Positions 28,792-37,899 of a DNA stretch of 64,000 nt are shown piece after piece. The notes beneath the pieces were generated by a model. That model was not told the DNA's origin and searched no databases. It was given only the letters and a program-made list of their open reading frames with translations. Source of the stretch: Trichomonas vaginalis G3 (lineage: Eukaryota; Parabasalia; Trichomonadida; Trichomonadidae); the NCBI RefSeq assembly GCF_026262505.1, contig NC_067207.1, forward strand, positions 4,038,252 through 4,102,251, in the 5' to 3' direction. Made by a program: the position numbers and the translations under genes. The first letter of the stretch is position 1; the number at the start of each line of letters is the position of its first letter.

Positions 28792-29514
28792 ATGTCAGCT
28801 GACCAGTTCTACGATCTTAAGCAGAATGCAAAGGACATGAACAAGACTCCATTTGCAAGAATTCCACGCAAAATGGATCGTGTCTGCTTCATTGTTGTCA
28901 ATACAACCTTAAGTTACAGAGAAGGCAATGGTGTTGCACCAGTTAACCGTGCTGTTCCAATTGCTCAAACATTTAAGCAATATGGCTATGATGTTTATTT
29001 CTTAGCCAACTCTCATACCCCACTTTTCGTTGAATATCTCAAGTTATTTATCGGAAGAACATACGGACACTTCGTTTTTGTTGTTTGCGGACAAGGTGGC
29101 GAAGGCGGTCCAGAAACACTCGTTTTCGATGATATGCCAATGTCTGATGAAGAATTTATCGCAATTGTTAATGGATATCGTGTTGCTAATGTTCCATTGA
29201 CACTTATTGGTGAATTTTCTGGAGAAACTAGCATCTTCCATAACCCAGAAGCATACAATGATGGAGCAATTACTTTCACAATTACAGGCGATATCTCCAA
29301 GTACCAAGCAGGAGCCGACTCATTTGTTAGACAATTCACATCAGCCATTACCGATAGACATGATATGACAGCTCAGCGTCTTTACGATTTACTCCGCGTT
29401 TTAATGAAACGCCAAGGCCTCAATTTAATTGTAAAGGCTTCACCACCAATCGATATGGAAAAGCCAATCGCAATTTGGGAGCCAAGGCAAGAAATGAACC
29501 AACTCATCGTATAA
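28792..29514 (+). CDS. Caspase-like fold protein lacking the catalytic His and Cys
   Basis: A 240-residue protein that looks like the p20-like core of a caspase/metacaspase (clan CD). A strand (RVCFIVVNTTL) is followed by a helix with NRAVPIAQTFKQYGYDVYFL, then the strand HFVFVVCGQGGEGG where active enzymes have SGHG, then DDMPMSDEEFIAIVNGY, and PLTLIGEFSGETSIF where active enzymes have the DCCHSG motif. Both catalytic positions differ: His is Gln (about residue 101) and the Cys site is Glu/Phe (about 141-142). The fold assignment is by pattern. If right, this is a pseudo-caspase, perhaps an adaptor or regulator. The stop overlaps TAAATT. Codon use suggests good expression. Confidence 0.6.
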   Translation: MSADQFYDLKQNAKDMNKTPFARIPRKMDRVCFIVVNTTLSYREGNGVAPVNRAVPIAQTFKQYGYDVYFLANSHTPLFVEYLKLFIGRTYGHFVFVVCGQGGEGGPETLVFDDMPMSDEEFIAIVNGYRVANVPLTLIGEFSGETSIFHNPEAYNDGAITFTITGDISKYQAGADSFVRQFTSAITDRHDMTAQRLYDLLRVLMKRQGLNLIVKASPPIDMEKPIAIWEPRQEMNQLIV

Positions 29515-29911
29515 ATTCTTTTTTTATTTATGATTTCTTAAAAAACTATGTCACATTCTTTAAATCTACATAAACCATGATATTTTTACATTATAAAAAT
29601 AAGTAGTTTGGCTTTGAATATTAAATATAAAAATTAAAACTTAAACATTTACTCTATACTGTCTTAACAGAAACAAGATCATTATTATAACAAATAATGG
29701 TTATATATTAGCGAAGAAATGAGTGAGTTTTTGGAAGAATTCAGGAAAATATTCGAAATATTGCTTTAAATCATAGGGATATCCAAAAAAATGAAGCGGA
29801 TATTCGTATGAAATACTTTTGCAAAAAGTAAATCTCGAACTAGATTCCTTGTAAATTGAAGTTTTCTTTTTTTTTGTAAAAAATCCATTGTTTCTTCCAA
29901 ATCTCGATTTC
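29515..29911. other. Convergent intergenic
   Basis: 397 bases between convergent genes. A 74-codon open frame at 29701-29925 (minus) lacks an ATG and is not counted as a gene. Nothing else recognised. Confidence 0.55.
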
Positions 29912-30358
29912 TTAGCTGAAAACAATTAAGTCATCAACAACCTTTGGTATACTTGAAGGCGATGATGTATTCATAAGCTCTCTTTGCTGTTTCAGATGTT
30001 GTTCCTCCAAAGCAGCAATTTCGGCCTTATGGCGCTCGAGCAATGCCTGGTATTCTGGATCATCGAAAATTTCTTGCTCAAGCTCATCTGATAATTCTTC
30101 GTCTTGAGGTTTCATATTTAATTCGCGCTTAAATTCTGTCAGAGACTTACTGAGAGCGGCGCTAATTTGTTGTCTAATAGAGTTTTTAACACTGACTTCT
30201 TCAACGCCTGATAAACCAAGCGTCTGCTTTAATTCTGCAACAATTGAATCGATTTCATCGTTGACAGTATCGAAAGGAAAGCCGATTTTGATATCTTCGA
30301 CATCGCGGTGGATAACGAGATTGATTTGAACGGAAGCCGGGAAGTCGCCTTCAGTCAT
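29912..30358 (-). CDS. Stand-alone WNK/OSR1 C-terminal-domain-like protein
   Basis: A 148-residue protein. The first 70 residues (VQINLVIHRDVEDIKIGFPF, DTVNDEIDSIVAELKQTLGL, then VKNSIRQQIS) follow the pattern of the conserved C-terminal domain of OSR1/SPAK and the related domains of WNK kinases, which bind RFx[V/I] peptides: beta strands with I.F.FD...D....IV.EL...LGL and a closing helix. Here it is not joined to a kinase. A charged helix follows (FKRELNMKPQDEELSDELEQ and on to IAALEEQHLKQQREL), probably a coiled coil. It starts divergently 95 bases from the Sfi1-like gene, so a shared promoter is likely. The domain match is by eye. Confidence 0.55.
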   Translation of the reverse strand: MTEGDFPASVQINLVIHRDVEDIKIGFPFDTVNDEIDSIVAELKQTLGLSGVEEVSVKNSIRQQISAALSKSLTEFKRELNMKPQDEELSDELEQEIFDDPEYQALLERHKAEIAALEEQHLKQQRELMNTSSPSSIPKVVDDLIVFS

Positions 30359-30453
30359 TTGTCGAAAAAAAGTGAATTCTGTATCTGACGATTCAAAAGT
30401 GTCAATTAAAAGGGTGTCACTTTTTATCCACTGGACGTTAGGAATTACTTAGA
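30359..30453. promoter_or_regulatory. Divergent promoter between 30358 and 30454 genes
   Basis: 95 bases between two ATGs. It contains GTCACTTTTT at about 30415, a TCA-Y-W match for the plus-strand gene. Confidence 0.4.
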
Positions 30454-32766
30454 ATGGATTTTTTGGGGCTTCAAGCATACTGTATTGACGATGTTATACA
30501 GAGAATGCAGATGCTTGAAGTCAGGAATCGGATTAGATTAAAGTGGTTTGGAATTTCTCATAATATATTACATCAATACAAAATTATTGTGCTAAAAAAG
30601 ATTAAAAAAGAATCCGATCACATCAGAAATACAATGCAGAAGAATTTCGAATTAACACAGTCTCAAAAAATTCGAAAGTTTACTGCGAAAAACAACTGGG
30701 ATAAATTCACTTCAGGCATCACTAATAAATTTAAGCATGAATACTTCATTACTATCTTAAACATGGTTCGCAATAAAAAGTCACAGATTTTGGCCTCAAA
30801 ATGGAGGATTCTCAAAACAAAATTACGTCATAAGTACATGCTAACTCAAAAAGGAGAAGCGTATAAAGATTTACTTGACAATAGAAAAACAAAACAGTAC
30901 TTTTCTACATGGAAACACAGACGAAATCTCAAATTAAGTGATAAAAGGCAGCTTTGGATTTCATTTACAGGAAGAATATCACGAATCAATCGCAAGAAGA
31001 CATTATCTTTACAACATTCTTATACGTTGAATCATGATAAATGGTTGAATCTGATCAAAAAATATTTGAAGAAAACAATGATTGAAAACCTTGAAGACCA
31101 ACAATACACGTTTTCTCTCAGACAAAATTGGATTTCATTACTGCATAACAAGAAGATTTTCGAAATTAAGAAGAATTTGAGATTATTCAGCGGAACAACA
31201 CAACAGTGGAGAAGTTTCTCAATCAGGTATTTGCGCATTAAAATGCGTAGAGCGCTGATCGAAGAGAAAACACAATGCGATTTGCAAAGAAAATGGATTG
31301 ATTTCTCTTCCCACTTATGTGTCAGAGCCAAACATGAGTTATTCATTCAGCACAAACAAGAATACGAAGAGGAAAAGCTTCACGAACGAAATCTTGAACA
31401 AATTTCAACATTCTTTGAAACGTGGAAACAAAGATTTTATGTTAATGATATTTTACGTCAGAATTATAAGGATTCAATGTCTGTTTATGCTAAGTGCGCC
31501 TTGAACAACTGTGCATCAATGATACAGTCAATTTGGAGATTCAAGAAAGAAGTTCAAAATATCAAGAAGAATAATAAGGTGATCTCTAAGATTTTTAACA
31601 AGTGGAGGTCAGCACTATTAGTACGCCAAGCACTTAATGATATTCCATTGATTCTAGAATCAATCCAATATCCTAAATATTCTGTTGATCTTAGCTTTTC
31701 AGAACTAAAGTCACCAATCCGATGCTTGTCATTAGATACAATATTAGTCCATACCCAATTGGAGCAAGAACATGAAGAAACACAAGATTTAGATTTAATT
31801 ACGAAAATGGCAGTCAAAAATGGATTATTACTTGATGAAATCGATAAATCTCTTGTATCATCGATCCAGATCAATCAAGATTTCCGTCCAAAAGAAAAAA
31901 TTCCAACCAAATTTGAAAATGATACAGCCATTGAGAAGTTACTTTCCAATATTATTAGCAATGAACTTGATATTGGATTGCAAGCAGTGGATACACGTCC
32001 ATCTTATTCCGATTTAGACTCTATTTCATCTACTTTTTCTGCAAGAAATCAACTCAAAGTTTTAGAAGAATCAAAACAAAAACAATCCAAAGAAGAACAC
32101 TCAGAACCCCACGGAGCCAATGAAAATAGCAACAAGATCGATGATAATAAAGCAGAACATAATGTTGTCAACGACGATCAAACTGATACACCAATCAAAG
32201 AAGAAGATAAAGCCAATGAAACACAAACTAATGAAGTAACTGAAAACATGGAAAACAAGATCATTGAAGAAGAAAAATCTCAAAATGAGAAAGAAAACAA
32301 AGAGGAAGAAGAAGGCGAAATCATCAGTGACAATGAAGAACCAGAAAAAGGTAATAATGAAGAGGAGGAAGATGAAATTCTAAGTGCAATAGATGATCTC
32401 GTCAATGAAAACAAAGAAGAGGAAGAAGAAACGCCAAAAGATACAAAGACAGATGAAAAAGTTAAAGAAAACAAAGAGGAAGAAGAAGGCGAGATTATAA
32501 GTGATTTTGATGAAGCAGATAACGAAAATGATGAAGAAAAAGCTCTAAATGATAATGAAGAAGAAGAATCAGGTGCAATTCTCAATGAAAATAACAACTT
32601 TACAACTGAAGGTCAAGATAAAATAGAAGATGAGTACTCAAAAAGCATGATAGTGATAGATACTGAAGATCTCATGGAAATAGGACAAAATGTCTGTCCA
32701 TTTGAACTTAATTTTATCAAAGATATAAAATTGAATATCGGAATTAATACTTTTGTTTATAAATAA
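30454..32766 (+). CDS. Sfi1-like tryptophan-repeat protein with acidic tail
   Basis: A 770-residue protein. Residues about 40-395 are helical with regularly placed Trp in a W-[KRI]-x-[FLK] setting: SKWRILKTKL, FSTWKHRRNL, HDKWLNLIKK, RQNWISLLHN, QQWRSFSIRY, QRKWIDFSSH, FFETWKQRFY and IFNKWRSALL. This spacing resembles Sfi1-type centrin-binding repeats of basal-body and centrosome proteins, but the classic Pro is missing, so it is a resemblance only. Residues about 585-740 are a Glu/Asn/Lys-rich tail with near copies of NKEEEEGEIIS. Such a protein could belong to the basal-body or contractile fibres of trichomonads. The final stop is TAA followed by AATG. Confidence 0.6.
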   Translation: MDFLGLQAYCIDDVIQRMQMLEVRNRIRLKWFGISHNILHQYKIIVLKKIKKESDHIRNTMQKNFELTQSQKIRKFTAKNNWDKFTSGITNKFKHEYFITILNMVRNKKSQILASKWRILKTKLRHKYMLTQKGEAYKDLLDNRKTKQYFSTWKHRRNLKLSDKRQLWISFTGRISRINRKKTLSLQHSYTLNHDKWLNLIKKYLKKTMIENLEDQQYTFSLRQNWISLLHNKKIFEIKKNLRLFSGTTQQWRSFSIRYLRIKMRRALIEEKTQCDLQRKWIDFSSHLCVRAKHELFIQHKQEYEEEKLHERNLEQISTFFETWKQRFYVNDILRQNYKDSMSVYAKCALNNCASMIQSIWRFKKEVQNIKKNNKVISKIFNKWRSALLVRQALNDIPLILESIQYPKYSVDLSFSELKSPIRCLSLDTILVHTQLEQEHEETQDLDLITKMAVKNGLLLDEIDKSLVSSIQINQDFRPKEKIPTKFENDTAIEKLLSNIISNELDIGLQAVDTRPSYSDLDSISSTFSARNQLKVLEESKQKQSKEEHSEPHGANENSNKIDDNKAEHNVVNDDQTDTPIKEEDKANETQTNEVTENMENKIIEEEKSQNEKENKEEEEGEIISDNEEPEKGNNEEEEDEILSAIDDLVNENKEEEEETPKDTKTDEKVKENKEEEEGEIISDFDEADNENDEEKALNDNEEEESGAILNENNNFTTEGQDKIEDEYSKSMIVIDTEDLMEIGQNVCPFELNFIKDIKLNIGINTFVYK

Positions 32767-33074
32767 ATGTTGTTTTTTAATTTTGTGAATAATCAATTTA
32801 TTTTTTCTTTAATTCTATTAAGAATTTACAATATTCTTATATAGTTTTTCTCAAATTTCCATTCTTGTTCAAATTGTACTTCCAAATCGCAGTTTTTCCT
32901 TTATTATATATCACCCCTGAGTACAGACTTATGTGTAGTAATAACAAAATCGCATTTAATACTGCAATTTTGTCAAGTTTGTCTATGAGCTTCATCGTAT
33001 GTCAACATATTTAATATTAAATTTTTCTCTCATTATGTATTGGTAAAATAGATATCGGATTTCTAAAATTTTTA
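32767..33074. other. Intergenic, nothing recognised
   Basis: About 308 AT-rich bases. Nothing recognised. Confidence 0.6.
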
Positions 33075-34577
33075 ATGTCTGATCAAGGCATTTACTCAAG
33101 CAAATATAGCAAATTAAGAAGCATCTATAAAAACTACATTGATTCGTATATTGCGTTGTATCAGCTAAAAGCAAAAACTGATGAAGAATTAAACTCGATT
33201 TACCAAATGATCAAATCAGAGTTGATTGATTCAATTAAATATTCTCCTGATGATATTGTAAGAGATATTTTAGACATAATTCCGTATAATAATCGCTATA
33301 CAGAGTCATATTTAGAACTTGCCAAACGTATCTGTGAGGAATATCACGTAACATCGGTCTCAGATGTTGAATTCATTTCTATATACCTGTTCTATAAAGA
33401 ATATGGTATTGTTTTAGACAGTTCAAACAATTTTGAAGAAATCAAATCTGAAGATCTGAATATTCATTCAGAAAATACAATTTACAGAGCAATTATGTAT
33501 GATGATATAGAAAATTTCATCCCATTCATTGAATTAGATGGATTTGATGAAAATCAAGAATTTGATAGCAGTTTATATCCACCTGGTTATGGCGGGTTCT
33601 CATTACTTGAATTATGCTGTTACCACGGAGCAGTTGGATGTTTCAAGCTATTAAGAACAAAATTCAGCTCAGAAATAACTGATAATTGTCTACGATTTTC
33701 ATTCTTGGGAGGAAATCCAGAGATTATGAGTGAATGCCTGAAAGTTATAACACCAGACTGGTCTTCTATGGAATATGCAATAATTTCACACAACATTGAT
33801 TTTGTATCATTCTTGATGAACGAGTACAATATAGAGATTGGTTTGAATGATTCCCTAATATATAACAATCTTGATTCATTTTTGGTTTACTATGATCAAA
33901 CTAATGATATTAATAGATGCTTTATTTACTCGGTGAAATTTAATATTCCATCCCTTTGCGAATATTTCCTTTCATATGGCGCAAATATCAATGAAAGAGA
34001 TAATAACGGACAATATGCTATTCATATTGCAGCAAAAAATAATAATAAAGAAATCATTGAGCTTCTTCTTTCAAAAGGTGCAGATATCAATGCTAAAAGT
34101 TCTAATCAATTAACAGCACTTCATCATGCGGCATTTCGTAATAAAAAAGAATTGGTTGAATTTCTTCTTTCACATGGTGCAAATATCAATGAAAAAACAA
34201 AAAAAGGAGAAACCGCACTTCATATTGCAGCAAAGAATAATCGTAAAGAAATAGTCGAATTTCTCCTTTCACATGGTGCAAATATTGACGAAAAAGATAA
34301 ATATGGAAAAACCGCTCTTCATTAAGCAGCACGTCATTATAGTGAAGAAACAACCGAACTTCTTATTTCACATGGTGCGAATATCAATGGAAAAGATAAC
34401 AGTGGAAAAACTGCTCTTCATAATGCAGTTATTAGTTGTAATAAAGAAATATCAGATCTTCTCATTTCACATGGTGCAAATGTTAATGAAAAAGATAAAT
34501 CAGGAAATACCGCACTTGATTATTCAGAGGATTGTAAGTCTATAGGAATAGTCGATGGCTGCTTAACATTTTTTTGA
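33075..34577 (+). pseudogene. DUF3447-type ankyrin-repeat protein, interrupted by one stop
   Basis: A member of the very large trichomonad ankyrin family. Residues 1-300 are the family's N-terminal region (IYRAIMYDDIENFIPFIEL, GFSLLELCCYHGAVGCFKLL, DUF3447-like). Ankyrin repeats follow with near-identical units such as KKELVEFLLSHGANINEK and KGETALHIAAKNN. The first open frame ends at residue 416 with TAA at 34323-34325, in the middle of a repeat (TALH, stop, AARHYSEET). The same frame stays open for two more full repeats and ends naturally at TGA 34575-34577 (500 codons in all). One in-frame stop in an otherwise perfect repeat array points to a recent pseudogene or a polymorphic stop. The shortened product would keep the N-terminal region and about three repeats. 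Confidence 0.8.
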
Positions 34578-34920
34578 GTTAATGTAGGATAGTAAACCAA
34601 CAAATTATAAAGAATATTTCATGAAAATTCTCTAAAGCCATAGTTTTTTTTTGGAAAAAGTGACAAAATTATCATTTTCGTCTGGTATCTGAATTATTGA
34701 ACTATAACTCTATTTCTATTAATTTAAGCGCAAACAACCCATACACAACTTTATTTAATAGCTCCTTGTGCATGTTATCATTCTAGTATCAACTTCAAAT
34801 TGTTTCATTTTTTGTGAATTTCTAGTCAATTTTTTTTAGCGAAGTCAAAATCATAAACTCAAACTATTTAATTTATTTTCACCAAAATTTCCTAATAGAT
34901 GCATTGCAATTCAAGTAGGT
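34578..34920. other. Intergenic with GTCTGG motif shared with 36420
   Basis: AT-rich spacer. At 34658-34688 it carries GGAAAAAGTGACAAAATTAT followed by CATTTTCGTCTGG. The same two pieces occur in another order and on the opposite strand near 36420-36440 (CACTTTTCCAGACGAAAAT). The element at 34928 may therefore be nested in an older repeat. Confidence 0.35.
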
Positions 34921-34927
34921 ATCATTG

Positions 34928-36192
34928 TAAGGTGGTCGTTTCTGGTTGATAAACCCAAAATCTGGGAAAAGCCAGTGGGGAAAAAATAATCTTGTAAAAA
35001 AATCGGGCCTCCGGCGGCAGCGCTAGCCCTTCGGGCGCGTCGCCGCCTCCGGCCATGAACATCACAAAGTTAATGTCGCCATTTATGAAATATGCCCTAC
35101 ATTATTTTTCCTTTTTTTTTCCTTTCCTCCTTTTTCCTTTTATTTTCTCCTTCTCTTTCTGTTTTTTTCTTTATTCATTGATTTCCTCTTGGTATTTCGA
35201 AATTTTATTCAAATAATTTAATAACTTTATAAACCAATTAGTTTAATAATTTATACATTATCTACCAATTTTAACTTCAAATATTACAGTTTTTTAAAGT
35301 GGATCAAATTTCATTTTATTAAGATATTAAAGTTTTGGAATCAGTATTATTTTGAAAAAGCACCTAAGTTATTTAATTAAAATGGTATTATTCAAATATT
35401 GAAATTTAAATATAATTTTATTTGCTCAATTTTTTAAATCTGTAAGTACAGTTTTGTTTGAAGTAACAAAAAATGATATATGCAGTTAGCGAAGTAAATT
35501 TACTAATAATAAAAATAGTTTGCTCTAATTCAATTAATTTAAACCTTTGGTAATGATAGAACATGCATAATATTTAAAATATGGATGAAATTCTTTGTAT
35601 AAAGGTAAGTTGATGAGTTTTTTTCGAATCTGGGTTTAAAATATCTGAAGGTAAACAATTGATCTTAAGTGTTTATGCTGTATACCAAGAATTACATTAG
35701 ATTCATTGTTGACTATTTGTTCAAATCTTTCCCATTCAATCACAGGATACTGAATCTGATGGAAAATCATTATTACTGTGAAATTCGCATTGATATCATA
35801 TGATGATCCATTGCCCGAGAAGTTCGGTGTATCCCAAGTATATGAGGAACACGTATGTTTTTCCCCAGATTTTGGATGAGGTATGGTGAAAATTGAGAAC
35901 TTTTGTAAAGAAATTGAGAGATTTTGTAAAAAAATTGAGAGGAAAATCTGGTGAAAGAATCACAGATGTGGTGATACCAGAAGGTATGGGAATTGGATGA
36001 ATACAGGATAGTATGCTCCTATATGAATAGTAGAAACATAATCCATTTTCAAATCATCTGGGAAACAACTTTTTCTTCTCCAAAAATATTTTGAAAATGA
36101 AAAAATGAAAAAAAATTTATTACCATAAAAACCAGATTTTATTACCTCGGGGAACGTTTCCCAGCACTTTTCCACCAGAATCGGCCACCTTA
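34928..36192. mobile_element. Non-autonomous DNA element, 7-base target duplication, GC-rich patch
   Basis: A 1265-base element with imperfect terminal inverted repeats of about 20 bases: TAAGGTGGTCGTTTCTGGTT at 34928 against the complement of CCAGAATCGGCCACCTTA ending at 36192. It is flanked by ATCATTG on both sides (34921-34927 and 36193-36199), a clear 7-base target duplication. There is no coding capacity. It contains a GC-rich palindromic patch at 35003-35055 and several GAGA/GTAAA direct repeats near 35885-35945. Superfamily not assigned; a 7-base duplication is uncommon. Confidence 0.7.
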
Positions 36193-36250
36193 ATCATTGC
36201 ATTGCAATCTCATAAATTTATCTTTTTAGCAAGACCTTGAAAATAAAAAA

Positions 36251-36415
36251 ATATCATTTTCGTCAGACGAAAATGATAATTCACAGACATACAATTATTT
36301 TTGATTCAAATGCTGTTCGGCATTAAAAGCAAAAATAATCATATACCTGAGAATTACACTTTTCCGACATTTTTGGGTCGCTTCGCGCCCCTGACAAAAC
36401 ATCGGAAAAGTGTAA
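36251..36415. repeat. Second hairpin cluster (three hairpins)
   Basis: Three consecutive inverted repeats. A is 36251-36277, a perfect palindrome TATCATTTTCGTC-A-GACGAAAATGATA. B is 36293-36339, with arms ATTATTTTTTG and CAAAAATAAT and an inner AATGC/GCATT stem. C is 36354-36415, with arms TTACACTTTTCCG and CGGAAAAGTGTAA around an inner GGG-CGC-TTC-GCG-CCC hairpin (36374-36390). A short CCAGACGAAAAT, the complement of part of A, follows at 36432-36443. Confidence 0.75.
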
Positions 36416-36681
36416 ATTTTGTCACTTTTCCAGACGAAAATAATAATCCTTCTTTTTTTTTGAATTTTATTACCGGACACAACTATTTGATGTATAAGAG
36501 CAGTATTGCCTATTAAATTTATTTATATATCAATATTATACACGCCTGTAAAAACAAAAACGAGGTTAGTTTATGAAAAAAACAAACCAAAGAAAGGCAA
36601 AATTTTTATGAAACTATTGTGATATAAAAACGATAAGAATACAAAACAAGTTTAGGTAAAAATATTAAGCAGTTGGTTGAA

Positions 36682-37890
36682 TCAAATCTCTGGAGCGTCG
36701 ATATCTGAAGATTTTCTGTTTTCAAACTCTTCAGATACGGATCTAGACAAAGAAAACTTAGGAATGCACTTCCTTGAGCCCTTTCTAGAGTAAGTAACCA
36801 TGAATCTTCCCTTTCTGACAGGATTATTCAAAGTATCAGAAGGACTGCTTGGAGAATCGTCACTGGAGTTGCTTTCTGATTTATTCTGTATCTCGGAAAG
36901 TGATTTCGATTTCTGTTTCATTGAAGAAACTTGGAATTTGAAATTAGAAGCGATCTTGGCCCAAGCAGGTACTTCAGACTCTGTAGCTGGCTCTGTTGGA
37001 TGAAGCATCTCATAGCGCTTGTAAACTGGAGGCATATTTGACATAAGAGTGGCAGCGATGTATTTCTTGCCTTTGGACATCTTAATGAAGGAGGATTTGA
37101 GTAATTCCTTGGCGGAACAGCGTTTGGAAGGGTTTGTCTGGAGACAGTCCTTGATAAAGTTCAAAAATTTTGTGGAAAATCCCGATTGAGGTTTAAGTTC
37201 TGGCGGATTGTCAGACATAACATGCATCGGAATTGACATCTGTTCATATGAGGAGTATGGGTTTTTACCGGTGGCAAGTTCGATTGCGGAGATTCCAAGG
37301 CTCCAAATATCAGCTTTCTCTGTATATCCATTCTCCAAAAAGGCTTCTGGAGCTGTGTAGCTGACTGTTCCAATACGGGTGAAGCGAGCACGCTTCCTTT
37401 GGCCGTTTTGAATTAGACACGTCGCACAACCGAGGGAACCGACTTTAACGTCTCCGTCGTTTGAGATCAGGATAGTGTCAGGACGAATATCGCGATGGAT
37501 TTGATGATTTTCATGCCAATAATCAAGGAATAATAAAACTTGTTCAAAAATAGAAGCAAGAAGTACTTCGTCCTTAAAACCTTGTTGGTAAGCAAAGCTC
37601 ATGATATTTCCAATGGAACCGCCATCCATGTACTCGGAGAGAAACCATAAGGTTGAATCGGTAATGAATGCTCCGTAATACTGAATGAGATTATTATTTG
37701 TGGAGGTGGCCCAGAATGAGACACCTTTCCTCAATTCGTCGATAGTGACAGGGAATAAATCTAAATTGATAAGTTTGATACAAACTAGTTTACCATTAAG
37801 ATTGCACCTGGCTACCCAATATGTACCTGTTTTTGTTTCGCCAATCTTATGTAATAGTTCGTAGTTTTGCTTATCAAGCGGAAAATCCAT
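36682..37890 (-). CDS. Ste20-family pseudokinase, STRAD-like
   Basis: A 402-residue protein with a Ste20/GCK-type kinase fold in residues 10-265 (YELLHKIGETKTGTYWVARC; ADIWSLGISAIELATGKNPY). The ATP-binding Lys is present (CIK, residue 39) and the HRD Asp too (134), but the Asn after HRD is Thr (139). The DFG reads SLG (GSLG 151-154), so the metal-binding Asp is lost. The segment ILISNDGDVKVGSLGCATCL followed by QNGQRKRARFT is strongly like STRAD, the pseudokinase that activates LKB1 with MO25. The C-terminal 130 residues are Ser-rich and basic, probably disordered. OSR1/SPAK are the close active relatives. The Inr TCATTATTA sits directly before the ATG. Confidence 0.8.
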   Translation of the reverse strand: MDFPLDKQNYELLHKIGETKTGTYWVARCNLNGKLVCIKLINLDLFPVTIDELRKGVSFWATSTNNNLIQYYGAFITDSTLWFLSEYMDGGSIGNIMSFAYQQGFKDEVLLASIFEQVLLFLDYWHENHQIHRDIRPDTILISNDGDVKVGSLGCATCLIQNGQRKRARFTRIGTVSYTAPEAFLENGYTEKADIWSLGISAIELATGKNPYSSYEQMSIPMHVMSDNPPELKPQSGFSTKFLNFIKDCLQTNPSKRCSAKELLKSSFIKMSKGKKYIAATLMSNMPPVYKRYEMLHPTEPATESEVPAWAKIASNFKFQVSSMKQKSKSLSEIQNKSESNSSDDSPSSPSDTLNNPVRKGRFMVTYSRKGSRKCIPKFSLSRSVSEEFENRKSSDIDAPEI

Positions 37891-37899
37891 TAATAATGA
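37891..37899 (-). promoter_or_regulatory. Initiator of STRAD-like gene
   Basis: TCATTATTA on the minus strand, immediately before the ATG, a match to the trichomonad initiator. Confidence 0.6.

Noticed and set aside
29701-29925. 74-codon minus-strand frame overlapping the end of the OSR1-C-like gene
   Set aside because: It opens with TTG, has no ATG start, and shows no known domain.
35960-36175. 71-codon minus-strand frame in the 34928 element
   Set aside because: No domain, lies wholly in a non-coding transposon with no other coding support.
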